64,000 bases of DNA, from NCBI GenBank assembly GCA_937139605.1, contig CAKZQG010000045.1, forward strand, positions 1-64,000, read 5' to 3'. Below are positions 26,789-37,446 of the stretch, piece by piece. Source of the stretch: an uncultured bacterium (lineage in GTDB: Bacteria > DRYD01). The notes under the pieces are model-generated. The model did not search any database. It had not been told where the DNA came from and saw only the letters and a program-made list of their open reading frames with translations. The translations under genes and the position numbers were made by a program. Each line of letters starts with the position of its first letter. Positions within the stretch are counted from its first letter, which is position 1.

Positions 26789-29700
26789 CTATTGATTAAC
26801 AGATAAAGTTTCATAATTTTCTTGCATTTCTTCTTCTATGATAACTTCTTTATAATCTTCAAAATTAGTACCTGTAGGTATTAACTTCCCTATTATTATA
26901 TTTTCTTTTAATCCAAATAAATAATCTTTTTTACCAGATATTGCGGCGTAGGATAATACTCTAGTTGTTTCTTGGAATGATGCAGCAGATAACCAAGATT
27001 CAGATTCTAAAGATGCTTTACTTATACCTAAAACTTCTGGTATATATTTTACTAATCTTTTACCTTGCTTTGCTAATTCATTATTTATATAATTTACTAT
27101 ACTTTTATCTACTAATTGCCCATACATTAACGAGCTATCTCCTGGATCTTCTACATAAACGAATCTAAACATCTGTCTAACTATTACTTCCATATGCTTA
27201 TCTACAATATATACCCCTTGACTTAAATAAACCTTTTGCATTTCCTCTATTACATATTTCTGGATTCTTTCAACTGCTTTATCTATTAATTTTCTTTTTA
27301 ATTCTTCATCTATATTCATACTTACTATGTTTTCTAGTAATATTTTAAATGGTAATGATCCATATGTTAACGTATCACCAATTGATAATTTTTGTCCTAC
27401 TTTTACTATTACTCTCTTATTAGATGGAATAGTATAAGTATATACTTTTTGAGTAATTAATCCTTTTATTTTTACTAATTTTTCATTAGTTAAAGGATTA
27501 ATTGAAACTTCTTCTACTATTGAATCTTCCAAAACAAAATAATCTGAAGAATTCCTAGGTCTTCTTCTTACTTCTAATAATTCCTGTACTCTTGGAATAC
27601 CCTGAATTATATCTGACTCTAAAGCCACTCCTCCTGTATGGAAAGTTCTTAAAGTCAATTGAGTTCCTGGTTCTCCTATACTTTGTGCAGCTATTATTCC
27701 AACAGCCTCACCCAAATCAATTAGTACATTTCCTCTTGCCATATCTTCACCATAACATTTTCTACAAACTCCTTTAAATACCTTACATTTTAATACACTT
27801 CTTATATTAACTTCATAATAATATTTGGATATTAACTTTGCTTTTTCCCTAGTTATTAAGTCTCCTTCAGCTACAATTTTCTCCCCTGTTTCCAGATTTA
27901 CATAATCACTTGCAGCTACTCTTCCCCTTATCCTATTAACTAACGGCAATATCTCTTCTTCACTAAAAACTTTTATAGTCTTTACTCCATTTGAACTTAA
28001 TTCTTTTATTTTTAAATAATCTATTATATCATATTTCTTTAAGTTAAATTGTTCATAATTATCTGCAACATATCTTCCTAAAGATTTTTCAACATCTATT
28101 TCTTCAATATATGAACTATCAAAATTAACATTTTTTATAGCTCTTACAGTTATATATTCATCTGTTTTACAATCTTCTTCTCTTACTATTACATCTTGAG
28201 ATACATCAACTAATTTTCTAGTTAAATATCCTGCATCTGCGGTTCTTAGAGCAGTATCAACTAATCCTTTTCTACCTCCATGACTACCTACAAAATAATC
28301 AAATATTCCTAATCCTTCTGTAAATGATTTCTTTATTGGCAAAGGTATAACTTCTCCTTTAGGATTAACCATTAATCCCCTTATAGCTACCAATTGTTTT
28401 GCTTGATCTACATTCCCCCTTGCTCCCGAATTAGCTAACATCCATATACTATTTAATGGATAATTCTTTGAAAAATAATCTTTAAACAATTGAGTTACAT
28501 TATCAGTCACTTCATACCATAAATCTATCTTCTTTTTATAATATTCTTCATCAGATAATAATCCTAATTCATAAACTTTTTCTAATATTACTTGCTTTTC
28601 TTCTGCTTCTTTAATTATTGGATATTTATCTTGAGGAACTATTAAATCTCCTATAGATATAGTTGTAGCTGATTTAGTTGCAAAATAAAATCCTATGTCC
28701 TTTAATTCATCTAATACAGGATGTACTTTTGACATACCATATCTATATATACATTCTTCTACAATCCATTTTAATTCCTTTTTACCTACTATAAAATTAA
28801 CAAACGGAAAATCAGATAAATATTTTCTTATAGCATTATTAAATATAATTCTTCCTATTGTAGTTTCAATTTTAGTTTGTTTAAATTCTTCGATTTTATC
28901 TATTCCATTTGCTACTCTATCAAAATTAACTTTAAAATATACCCAAGTACTTAATGAATAATTTAGTTCATTATATAATCTAAGAGCTTCTTCATAGGAT
29001 GCTACATATACTTGAATTTTTTCTGGTTTTTGAAAAGCAAAAGTAAGCCAATATGCACCTAATACCATATCCTGAGAAGGTACATTTGCTGGCTCTCCAT
29101 TAGCTGGAATCAACATATTATGAATTGATAACATTAAATTTCTGTACTCTAATTGAGCTTCTGTAGATAAAGGAATATGTACTGCCATCTGATCCCCATC
29201 AAAATCTGCATTATACGGCCCACATACTAATGGATGTATTTGAATTGCCTTACCATCAACTAAAACAGGATAAAACGCCTGGATACTCAATCTATGCAAT
29301 GTAGGCGCTCTATTTAATATCACTGGGAAATTAGATATAACATTTTGTACTACATCCCAAATTTCAGGTTTCCTTAACTCTAACATTCTTTTAGCCTTCT
29401 TTATATTATCAGTTTTACCTTTCTCCATTAACTTATGTAAGATAAACGGTTTAAATAATTCCAAAGCCATATCTATTGGTAATCCACATTGATACATCTT
29501 CAACTTAGGATTTACTACTATAACGCTTCTACCTGAATAATCTACACGCTTACCTAATAAATTATACCTAAATCTCCCTTGCTTCCCTTGAATACTATCA
29601 GATAAAGATTTTAAAACTCTTCTATTAGAAACAACAATAGGCCTTTTAGTACGAGAATTATCTATTAAAGCATCTACTGCTTTTTGAAGCATTCTCTTTT

Positions 29701-31711
29701 CATTATTAATTATTATCATAGGTGCCTGTAATTCTATTAATCTCTTTAATCGTAAATTCCTATTTATAATTCTCCTATATAAATCATTTAAATCAGAAGA
29801 AGCGAATTTACCTCCTTCCAATTGAACAATAGGCCTAATTTCAGCAGGTAAAACAGGTAAAACCTCTAAAACCATCCACTCAGGCTTTATTTTACTCTTT
29901 AAAAACATCTTTATTATACTTATTCTTTTAAGATATTTTCTTATATTCCTTGAATCCTTTTCTTTTAATTTCTCTAAATTTTCTAACTCCTTTTCTAAAT
30001 CCATTTTAGATAATAATTCTTTTATAGGTAAAGCACCAGTTTCTAAACTAAATACAACCATTATATTATCTGCAACAACTTTAGCTACTTTAGCTAATTT
30101 AATCACGAACTCCTTAAACCTTTCATCAAAATATAAATCTAATAACTCATTTTCTAATTTCTTTAATTCAGATAATAAATTTAATTTATTTTCTTTATCT
30201 TTTTCATTTTTTATAACTAACTGCTTATACTCATCAGCTAATTCCCAATACTTATTATAATTTTCAACATACTCATTTACCCATTTTGATATATCCGTTT
30301 TTTCAGTAGATTGTTTTAATTCGAATATAACTTTCCTAAAAACTTCAAATGTTTCAAATATATTATGTAATTCCATTACATTACTCTTAAATTGTAATAA
30401 TTCTTTATCCATATTTTGTATATCTTTTAATATTAAATTCTCTTCTTCTATATCATTAGTATAACTTCTTAATTTTTGAATAACTTCTTCTAAATCTTTT
30501 AATAATTTTTGTAAATCTTTTATACTAAATTTAACTTTAGAAATAGTTAAATAATTATAAATTCCATTATTAAAATCTTCAAGAATTGCTCTAAAATCAG
30601 ATAACAAATTAATTATATTTTCATTTTCTTTCTTTACTTTTTTATCTAAATTTTTCTCCTTTAATGATGATAATTTTAAATTTATATCATATGTTATAGT
30701 TCGTTCTATTTTCTCATATAATATATTAAATTTTGTCATTAAATTATCCAATTTATGTTTAGTTATATTGATGATATTTTGTATCTCATTATCAGTATTT
30801 ATAAGTAAATTAATAATAACAATTTTTTCTTTTTCATATTTTTCAGCTTCTATTAAAATTTCTTTTTCATAATTTTTATAAATAGATTTTATTTCTAAGG
30901 ATGTTAATAATTTCTGAATCTCTATATATTTCCTATCTATATTTTCTATTTCTTCAAATATCTTTATAAACTTTGATAATTTATTTTTCCCTCTCTTTAA
31001 TTCAGCATATAACCTTTTACTTATATTTGGATAATCTTCATCTATTACTACCTTATACAATTTATCAAATTTCTTAACATCAAATTGAAAAACTAATAAT
31101 TCTCTTAAGAATTGATCAGCTTTTTTTATTAAATTTATTATTTTAGTTAAAAATTCATTTTCTTTTTCATCTTTACTATTTTCTATAATCTTTTCATATT
31201 CTTCTTCTAATAATTTTATCAACTCATCTTTTTTGTTTATATATTTCTTTTTCAATATAAAATACAATATATTCCTATTGTTTTTATTTAAATCAGTGAC
31301 AATATAAGATTCAAAATAAACAACATCTTTTAGTTGTTTATCTTCTAAATCAAGTAAAATAGATAAAATACCAGGGCTTCCTTGTAAAAACCAGAAATGA
31401 ACGACAGGAGCAGCTAATTCTATATGCCCCATTCTTTCACGCCTTACTTTAGATTTAGTAACTTCAACTCCACATCTATCACAGATAACCCCTTTAGCTT
31501 TTATTTTTCTTTTCTTATATTTCCCACAAGCACACTCATAATCTTTCTCTGGTCCAAATATCCTTTCACAGAACAATCCATCCCGTTCAGGTTTTAATGT
31601 TTTATAATTTTTAGTTTCAGGTTTTTTAACTTCCCCATAAGATAATTCTCTAATTCTTTCAGGAGAAGCTAACCCAATTTTTATTGCTTTTATATTATTA
31701 AAAGTAAGCAC
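26789..31711 (-). CDS. rpoC: RNA polymerase beta' subunit with large coiled-coil insertion
   Basis: 1640 aa, GTG start (reading GTGCTTACTTTT) behind GGAAGGGGG. N-terminal zinc ribbon Cys60, Cys62, Cys77, Cys80; the catalytic NADFDGD is at 834-840; the second zinc site lies in the CKVFKGVCRKC segment. Between YFESYIV (133-139) and the block resembling E. coli AEAIQALLKSMDL (here ALPIKELLSKMDL, from 560) about 400 residues of Lys/Glu/Ile/Asn-rich coiled coil are inserted, where E. coli has a few dozen. A comparable insertion site exists in Thermus and Thermotoga beta'. It directly follows rpoB, gap 19 bases, as is usual. Confidence 0.97.
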   Translation of the reverse strand: MLTFNNIKAIKIGLASPERIRELSYGEVKKPETKNYKTLKPERDGLFCERIFGPEKDYECACGKYKKRKIKAKGVICDRCGVEVTKSKVRRERMGHIELAAPVVHFWFLQGSPGILSILLDLEDKQLKDVVYFESYIVTDLNKNNRNILYFILKKKYINKKDELIKLLEEEYEKIIENSKDEKENEFLTKIINLIKKADQFLRELLVFQFDVKKFDKLYKVVIDEDYPNISKRLYAELKRGKNKLSKFIKIFEEIENIDRKYIEIQKLLTSLEIKSIYKNYEKEILIEAEKYEKEKIVIINLLINTDNEIQNIINITKHKLDNLMTKFNILYEKIERTITYDINLKLSSLKEKNLDKKVKKENENIINLLSDFRAILEDFNNGIYNYLTISKVKFSIKDLQKLLKDLEEVIQKLRSYTNDIEEENLILKDIQNMDKELLQFKSNVMELHNIFETFEVFRKVIFELKQSTEKTDISKWVNEYVENYNKYWELADEYKQLVIKNEKDKENKLNLLSELKKLENELLDLYFDERFKEFVIKLAKVAKVVADNIMVVFSLETGALPIKELLSKMDLEKELENLEKLKEKDSRNIRKYLKRISIIKMFLKSKIKPEWMVLEVLPVLPAEIRPIVQLEGGKFASSDLNDLYRRIINRNLRLKRLIELQAPMIIINNEKRMLQKAVDALIDNSRTKRPIVVSNRRVLKSLSDSIQGKQGRFRYNLLGKRVDYSGRSVIVVNPKLKMYQCGLPIDMALELFKPFILHKLMEKGKTDNIKKAKRMLELRKPEIWDVVQNVISNFPVILNRAPTLHRLSIQAFYPVLVDGKAIQIHPLVCGPYNADFDGDQMAVHIPLSTEAQLEYRNLMLSIHNMLIPANGEPANVPSQDMVLGAYWLTFAFQKPEKIQVYVASYEEALRLYNELNYSLSTWVYFKVNFDRVANGIDKIEEFKQTKIETTIGRIIFNNAIRKYLSDFPFVNFIVGKKELKWIVEECIYRYGMSKVHPVLDELKDIGFYFATKSATTISIGDLIVPQDKYPIIKEAEEKQVILEKVYELGLLSDEEYYKKKIDLWYEVTDNVTQLFKDYFSKNYPLNSIWMLANSGARGNVDQAKQLVAIRGLMVNPKGEVIPLPIKKSFTEGLGIFDYFVGSHGGRKGLVDTALRTADAGYLTRKLVDVSQDVIVREEDCKTDEYITVRAIKNVNFDSSYIEEIDVEKSLGRYVADNYEQFNLKKYDIIDYLKIKELSSNGVKTIKVFSEEEILPLVNRIRGRVAASDYVNLETGEKIVAEGDLITREKAKLISKYYYEVNIRSVLKCKVFKGVCRKCYGEDMARGNVLIDLGEAVGIIAAQSIGEPGTQLTLRTFHTGGVALESDIIQGIPRVQELLEVRRRPRNSSDYFVLEDSIVEEVSINPLTNEKLVKIKGLITQKVYTYTIPSNKRVIVKVGQKLSIGDTLTYGSLPFKILLENIVSMNIDEELKRKLIDKAVERIQKYVIEEMQKVYLSQGVYIVDKHMEVIVRQMFRFVYVEDPGDSSLMYGQLVDKSIVNYINNELAKQGKRLVKYIPEVLGISKASLESESWLSAASFQETTRVLSYAAISGKKDYLFGLKENIIIGKLIPTGTNFEDYKEVIIEEEMQENYETLSVNQ

Positions 31712-31730
31712 AAATATTCCCCCTTCCTTT

Positions 31731-34700
31731 TTATATTAAACTACCTTCTTCCTCAACTTCAAAATCTTCAAAACTCTTAGGAACAATAGGCTGATTTTTA
31801 TTAGTAATAATCTCTATATCCAATCCTAAAGCTTGTAATTCTTTTACTAAAACTTTAAAACTTTCAGGGATTCCTTTAAATACAACAGGCTTGCCTTTAA
31901 CAATAGATTCATAAGCTTTATTTCTACCTAATACATCATCAGATTTAATAGTAAGCATTTCTTGTAGAGAATAAGAAGCACCATAAGCTTCTAAAGCCCA
32001 AACTTCCATTTCTCCAAATCTTTGCCCACCATACTGAGCTCTACCACCCAACGGCTGCTGAGTTATCAAAGAATAAGGCCCCGTAGATCTAGCATGAATC
32101 TTATCCTCTACCATATGTATTAATTTCATCATATAAACATATCCCACAGTTACAGGCCTATCAAACGGTTCTCCAGTTTTACCATCATATAATACAAACT
32201 TCCCATTTATTAAATTCTCTATTATTTTATCATATAAAAATTCAATTTCATCTTTTGTAAAATCTCTAACTGTGAATAATTTAACTAATTGCCTATATTC
32301 CATTTTCTCTAATTTTTCTTTATTTATATCCTTTGATAATCTATTTATTATTTCTTCTTTAGATATTTTATTTTCATTAAAAAGAATATCTAAAAGGTGC
32401 TTAACAGTATAACCACTATCCCTCATTAATAATAATAACAAATCATATTCAGTATAATTATATAAACTATTAAGCATATTTTTATACTTATAATTAAGAG
32501 CTTCTTTAATAAGATTTTTAATTTCATCTAAAGATAAATTAGAAAAAGGTAAAACTTTAATTCTAATACCTAAGATTTTACAAACTAATCCTAAATGAGC
32601 TTCAAATATTTGGCCGATATTCATTCTAGAAGGAACTCCTAAGGGATTAAGAATAACTTGAACAGGGGTACCATCAGCCATAAAAGGCATATCTTCAATA
32701 GGAACAATAATAGAAATAACCCCTTTATTACCATGTCTTAGAGCAACTTTATCACCTACTTTTATATTCCTATTTTGAGCAATATGAATTAATACTCGTT
32801 CTAGATAATTATTAGCACTATTAATTTTATTAGTATCTCCTTTAAAATCAAATACTTTAATAACAGTACCATAAACCCCTGGTGGTGCTTTTAAAGAAGT
32901 ATCCCTCGCATTCCTTGCACTCTTACCAAAAATAGCTTGTAATAATTTTTCTTCAGCAGTTAACTCAACTTCACTTTGAGGAGTTATTTTACCTACCAAA
33001 ATATCCCCAGGTTTAACATAAGCACCAACAGAAATTATCCCATGCTCATCTAAATACTTAATAGCTTCATCAGAAACTGTTCCAATTTCCCTCGTAATTT
33101 CCTCAGGGCCCTGCTTAGTATGAACAGCTACAACTTCTTCCTCATCTACATGAATACTTCTAAAATAATCCTTTCTAATAATTTCTTCACTAATAATAAC
33201 TGCATCTTCAAAATTATAACCTTCCCAAGGCATATAAGCAACTAAAACATTCCTACCTAAAGCTAATTCATCACCGTCTATAGAAAAACCCGAAGCAATA
33301 ACATCCCCAGCTTTAACTTCATCGTTTAAATTAACCAACGGTCTCTGGTTAATAATAGTAGCACTATTAGTATTAACAAATTTTAATAAATCATAACTAT
33401 TATATATACCTTTAACTTTATTAACTTCAATAACAATTCTTTTAGAATCTACATAAACGACTTTACCAGAATTTTTAGCAATAACACAATATCCACTTTG
33501 TTTAGCCACTTCTTTTTCTAATCCTGTAAAAATAAAAGGTTTTTCAGGATTTAGTAAAGGTACAGATTGCCTTTGCATATTAGTACCCATTAATGCTCTA
33601 TTTATATCGTCGTTTTCTATAAAAGGAATTAAAGAAGCAGAAACAGAAAATATTTGGATAGGACTAATCTCAACAAAATCTATTTCATTTGCCTCAACAG
33701 TTATAAATGTTCCTTTATACCTAACATCAACTTTAGTTTCTAATATTTCACCAGTTTTGATATCAAATTTAATATCAGCAGGAGCTATTTTATAGTTCTC
33801 TTCTTGAGAAGCATCTAAATAATAAATTTTACTAAAATCAATTTTCCCATTATTAATCTTATAATAAGGAGCAACTAAAAACCCAAAAGGAGAATTTATA
33901 GTAGCATAAGTAGTTAAAGAAGTAATGAGTCCAATGTTTTGTCCTTCAGGAGTTTCCACAGGACAAATCCTACTATAATGACTACTATGAATATCCCTTA
34001 TATCAAACCCTGCTTGCTCTCTTTGGATACCACCTATCCCCAAAGTAGATAATCTTCTTTTATGAGTTAACTCAGATAACGGATTAGTTTGATCTAAAAA
34101 TTGAGATAAAGAATTTTGAGCAAAAAATATTTTAAGCATACCACTAACAGGTCTTGGATTTATTACATCAGAAATCCTTATTGTCTCTTCATTAGCCTGA
34201 GTTAAGTTATCCTTAGTTAATCTAACAAACTTAACCATTCCAGCTTTAAGAGTATTATATAAATGCTCTCCAACAGGCCTTACCCTTCTATTAGATAAAC
34301 TATTTATATCATCCTCTAATCTCTTACCTTCTACAAATTCAAAATGAGATCTTATAACACTAATTATTTCATTATAGATAAATCCTTTCAAGTTAATTTT
34401 ATATTCACAATAAGGACATATCATATAACCGCCATCATATTTTGTTTCATTTAATTTAAAATATTTTTCACATAAAATACACTTAATAACGACTTTATCT
34501 TTTAAATCATTTCCACAAGAAACACAAGAAAAATTAATATTGTTATTAGTAATAGAAATATTTTTATACAAATTAATAGTTTGACAATTATTACACTTAA
34601 CAGAATTATTTAAAACTGGACTATAATGTAATCTAATTCCACAAGAATTACATTCTATACTACCGTTTTTACTTATAGTTCCACAATTATGACAAGAAAT

Positions 34701-35957
34701 ATCATATCCCATTTTTTGATTTACTTTATATCTACCTGCAACAGATAACTCATATTTATCTTTACTAAAATAAGGGAAAACTTGTTCCTGAACAACATCT
34801 AAAGGTATATTAGTAACTGTTTCCCCACTTATTCTTCTATGAAGTAATCTAATAGCTTTTTCTTGCTCATCAGCTCCAAAAATTTTGTTTCTTCTTATAT
34901 CCCTTTCTATAGTATTAATAATTAATTGAACAATATGAGAGAAGAATTTATATTTATCATAGAAATATTCACTAACATTTTCAACATTAGCAAATTCTGT
35001 TTTTCCCTTTTCAGAAATCTTTTTATAAATATAAGGAATTAAATATTCATTAATAAATTTTTCTATTTCATTATTTTCTAATAATATTTCTTCAGCTTTT
35101 TCTATAAATTCTTTTTCAAATTTTACCTTAAAATCCTTAGCTAAGTAATTAAAAATAAGTTCTTCTAAGATATCATAGTTAGAGAACCCCAATGCTTTTA
35201 ATAAAGCGACTATAGTAAATTTTATTTTTTTATCCATTCTAACGCGTATAAAATTAGTGGATTTTATTTTTTCTAATTCTCTTTCATGGTAATAAACTTC
35301 AGAAAGATCCGTTTCTATATCTAAAATATTTCCCTTAGCAGGAATAATAGTAGTTTTATAATTAGTTAATTTTTCTACTTTTTCTTTAAAATGATAAATT
35401 CCTGGGGATCTTATTAATTGATTTACAAAAACTCTTTCAGTACCATTAACAATAAAAGTACCTCTGTCAGTCATCATTGGTAATTCAAAAAATAATACTT
35501 CATCCTCTAAGGTTTTAACAGGTTCTATTTCCTTTCTTAATGGTCCCGAACAATCGATACATTCTAAACTCTTATTATCTCTTAATTCATAATAAACTTT
35601 TCCACATTTAGAACAAATAAACTTAGATTTTCCAACTGTTAATGTTAAACTAATATAAACAGGTACATAATAAGTTAATTGTTCATATTTACATTTTTGT
35701 AGATCTTTTTCACTAACTTCCCCAATTCTATAACCCTTATAGTTTATAATATATTTATCAGTTTCAATAGGAAAAAACTCTCTAAATATAGAATCCAAAC
35801 CTTCATTTAAAAACCATTTAAAAGAATCCTTAGATACATTTAGAAATTCTGGTAAATCAGGAATAACATAATCTTTCCATCTACCTAATGCTAATACTTT
35901 TCCATTTTCTTTTACTTGCTGAATCTCTTTAGATATCTCTTGGTTAAGTAAATTCAT
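31731..35957 (-). CDS. rpoB: RNA polymerase beta subunit with zinc-ribbon insertions
   Basis: 1408 aa, catalytic core of RNA polymerase. The rifampicin region is standard (SLSQFLDQTNPLSELTHKRR, then LSTLG). Two unusual parts: a CxxC...CxxC ribbon at Cys115, 118, 133, 136, before FELPMMTDRGTF, and an array of six CxxC pairs at 422/425, 436/439, 455/458, 478/481, 493/496 and 514/517, between GRYKVNQKMG and the conserved IRSHFEFVEG...LSNRRVRPVGE. In ordinary RpoB these stretches are short and lack Cys. No ribosomal protein genes (rplKAJL) precede it; the upstream neighbour is an antiporter. Confidence 0.97.
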   Translation of the reverse strand: MNLLNQEISKEIQQVKENGKVLALGRWKDYVIPDLPEFLNVSKDSFKWFLNEGLDSIFREFFPIETDKYIINYKGYRIGEVSEKDLQKCKYEQLTYYVPVYISLTLTVGKSKFICSKCGKVYYELRDNKSLECIDCSGPLRKEIEPVKTLEDEVLFFELPMMTDRGTFIVNGTERVFVNQLIRSPGIYHFKEKVEKLTNYKTTIIPAKGNILDIETDLSEVYYHERELEKIKSTNFIRVRMDKKIKFTIVALLKALGFSNYDILEELIFNYLAKDFKVKFEKEFIEKAEEILLENNEIEKFINEYLIPYIYKKISEKGKTEFANVENVSEYFYDKYKFFSHIVQLIINTIERDIRRNKIFGADEQEKAIRLLHRRISGETVTNIPLDVVQEQVFPYFSKDKYELSVAGRYKVNQKMGYDISCHNCGTISKNGSIECNSCGIRLHYSPVLNNSVKCNNCQTINLYKNISITNNNINFSCVSCGNDLKDKVVIKCILCEKYFKLNETKYDGGYMICPYCEYKINLKGFIYNEIISVIRSHFEFVEGKRLEDDINSLSNRRVRPVGEHLYNTLKAGMVKFVRLTKDNLTQANEETIRISDVINPRPVSGMLKIFFAQNSLSQFLDQTNPLSELTHKRRLSTLGIGGIQREQAGFDIRDIHSSHYSRICPVETPEGQNIGLITSLTTYATINSPFGFLVAPYYKINNGKIDFSKIYYLDASQEENYKIAPADIKFDIKTGEILETKVDVRYKGTFITVEANEIDFVEISPIQIFSVSASLIPFIENDDINRALMGTNMQRQSVPLLNPEKPFIFTGLEKEVAKQSGYCVIAKNSGKVVYVDSKRIVIEVNKVKGIYNSYDLLKFVNTNSATIINQRPLVNLNDEVKAGDVIASGFSIDGDELALGRNVLVAYMPWEGYNFEDAVIISEEIIRKDYFRSIHVDEEEVVAVHTKQGPEEITREIGTVSDEAIKYLDEHGIISVGAYVKPGDILVGKITPQSEVELTAEEKLLQAIFGKSARNARDTSLKAPPGVYGTVIKVFDFKGDTNKINSANNYLERVLIHIAQNRNIKVGDKVALRHGNKGVISIIVPIEDMPFMADGTPVQVILNPLGVPSRMNIGQIFEAHLGLVCKILGIRIKVLPFSNLSLDEIKNLIKEALNYKYKNMLNSLYNYTEYDLLLLLMRDSGYTVKHLLDILFNENKISKEEIINRLSKDINKEKLEKMEYRQLVKLFTVRDFTKDEIEFLYDKIIENLINGKFVLYDGKTGEPFDRPVTVGYVYMMKLIHMVEDKIHARSTGPYSLITQQPLGGRAQYGGQRFGEMEVWALEAYGASYSLQEMLTIKSDDVLGRNKAYESIVKGKPVVFKGIPESFKVLVKELQALGLDIEIITNKNQPIVPKSFEDFEVEEEGSLI

Positions 35958-36147
35958 ATAATCTTAAACCCCCTTCTTATCTTATAATTATTTTTTATTT
36001 TAATATTTGTATAAATTATTGATCTTACTAAATCATAAAGTATAAAAATAAAAACAAAAAAAGGATCGTAAATAACTTTTAGAGTTCCAAAAATACTTTT
36101 GAATAAAATCAGATAACATAATTTTTAATGACTCTAGTTATATTATT

Positions 36148-37404
36148 CTACTTATCAAAAAATTCTCCTTTTTTAACATAATTATTTTTATTTTCTTCAT
36201 TAGAAATTTTATTAAAATTATTAAAATTAAATCCAACCCCTAAAGCCATAATTAAAACAGATAACAAAATAACTTGAACAACTAGTGAAATATTTACTAA
36301 TTCCACTTTATTTTGAGTTATAGATAAAAATAGAATAATAGTAATTAAACCCCTTGGAGATATTAAAACTAATGGTAATAACTGCTGCTTAGTTAATCTC
36401 AAAAAGAAATACCTAATAATTAAAATAATACTTATAATAAATAAAGAAAGTAAAAAGTTCTGTAAATTAACAATATCATCTAAATTTAACATAAAACCAA
36501 AAATCAAGAAAAATAAGGTTCTAATTAGAAATGTAAATTCAATAACAATATCTCTAAACCTTTTAGTTTCTAAATCCATTAAATCAAAATCAAAAAATTT
36601 AGATAATTCAAACCCTTTAAAATTTATATTTTTAAGTAACTCTATATTACTTAAAAATAATCCAAAAATAAGAATCAAAATCAAAGAAGGTAAATTAACA
36701 ATTTTAGCTAAAGCATAAAAAATAACAATAGAAAGTATAATAGGGATAAATTTAACATGATAATCTAAATAATGTATCAAAAAAAACAAAAATAAAGTAA
36801 AAAACAAAGATAAAATAATCATTAATAATATATTAAAACTAAACTCCCATACTATCTCAAATCTCACATAATTCTTATAAGCTAATAGATTAAAAAATAA
36901 TATACCCAAAATATCAGAAAATGAGCTTTCATAAACAATAAAATCTTTATTCTTTTTATCAAGATTAACAACAGCAGGTATAGCTATAGCACTACTTATA
37001 ACAGCTAAAGGTATAGCATTTATCAAATACCTATAGTATTCATATTCTCTATTATCTATATGGTAAAATATAAAAGATAAAATAAGACTTATAAAAACTA
37101 ATTGAAGAAAAGCATTAACAAAAGCACTTATTAAAATCTTTAGATTCTCTTTGTTAATTTCTATCTCTAAAGCTGCTTCAAGAATTATTAAAATTAACCC
37201 AATAGTACCTAATATCTTTGCTGTTAAAAATATTTCTTTTTCATTTAAAACAATCCCATAATTGATAGTTAAAATCTTAAATAAAAATCCCAACAATAAT
37301 ACAAATATAACAGAAGGAATTTTTATAAATTTCGAAAACAATTCAAAAACATAAGATAAAATAAGTAACAAAGGAATAAAAATTAATATTATTTCAACTG
37401 ACAT
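36148..37404 (-). CDS. Cation/proton antiporter (CPA family)
   Basis: 418 aa with about twelve hydrophobic segments and a short charged C-terminal tail. ESSFSDILGILFFNLL in the middle corresponds to the ES(L/F)xxDxxG transport-site motif of CPA1/CPA2 antiporters; LLVLISPRGLITIILFLSI-like sequence near the C terminus (VLISPRGLI) also matches. It probably exchanges Na+ or K+ for H+ across the inner membrane. No regulatory NAD-binding domain (KTN) is attached. It lies upstream of rpoB, with a 190-base gap. Confidence 0.75.
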   Translation of the reverse strand: MSVEIILIFIPLLLILSYVFELFSKFIKIPSVIFVLLLGFLFKILTINYGIVLNEKEIFLTAKILGTIGLILIILEAALEIEINKENLKILISAFVNAFLQLVFISLILSFIFYHIDNREYEYYRYLINAIPLAVISSAIAIPAVVNLDKKNKDFIVYESSFSDILGILFFNLLAYKNYVRFEIVWEFSFNILLMIILSLFFTLFLFFLIHYLDYHVKFIPIILSIVIFYALAKIVNLPSLILILIFGLFLSNIELLKNINFKGFELSKFFDFDLMDLETKRFRDIVIEFTFLIRTLFFLIFGFMLNLDDIVNLQNFLLSLFIISIILIIRYFFLRLTKQQLLPLVLISPRGLITIILFLSITQNKVELVNISLVVQVILLSVLIMALGVGFNFNNFNKISNEENKNNYVKKGEFFDK

Positions 37405-37446
37405 AAAAAATTAATCTAAAAGATATATTAAATTAAAAATTCTTGA

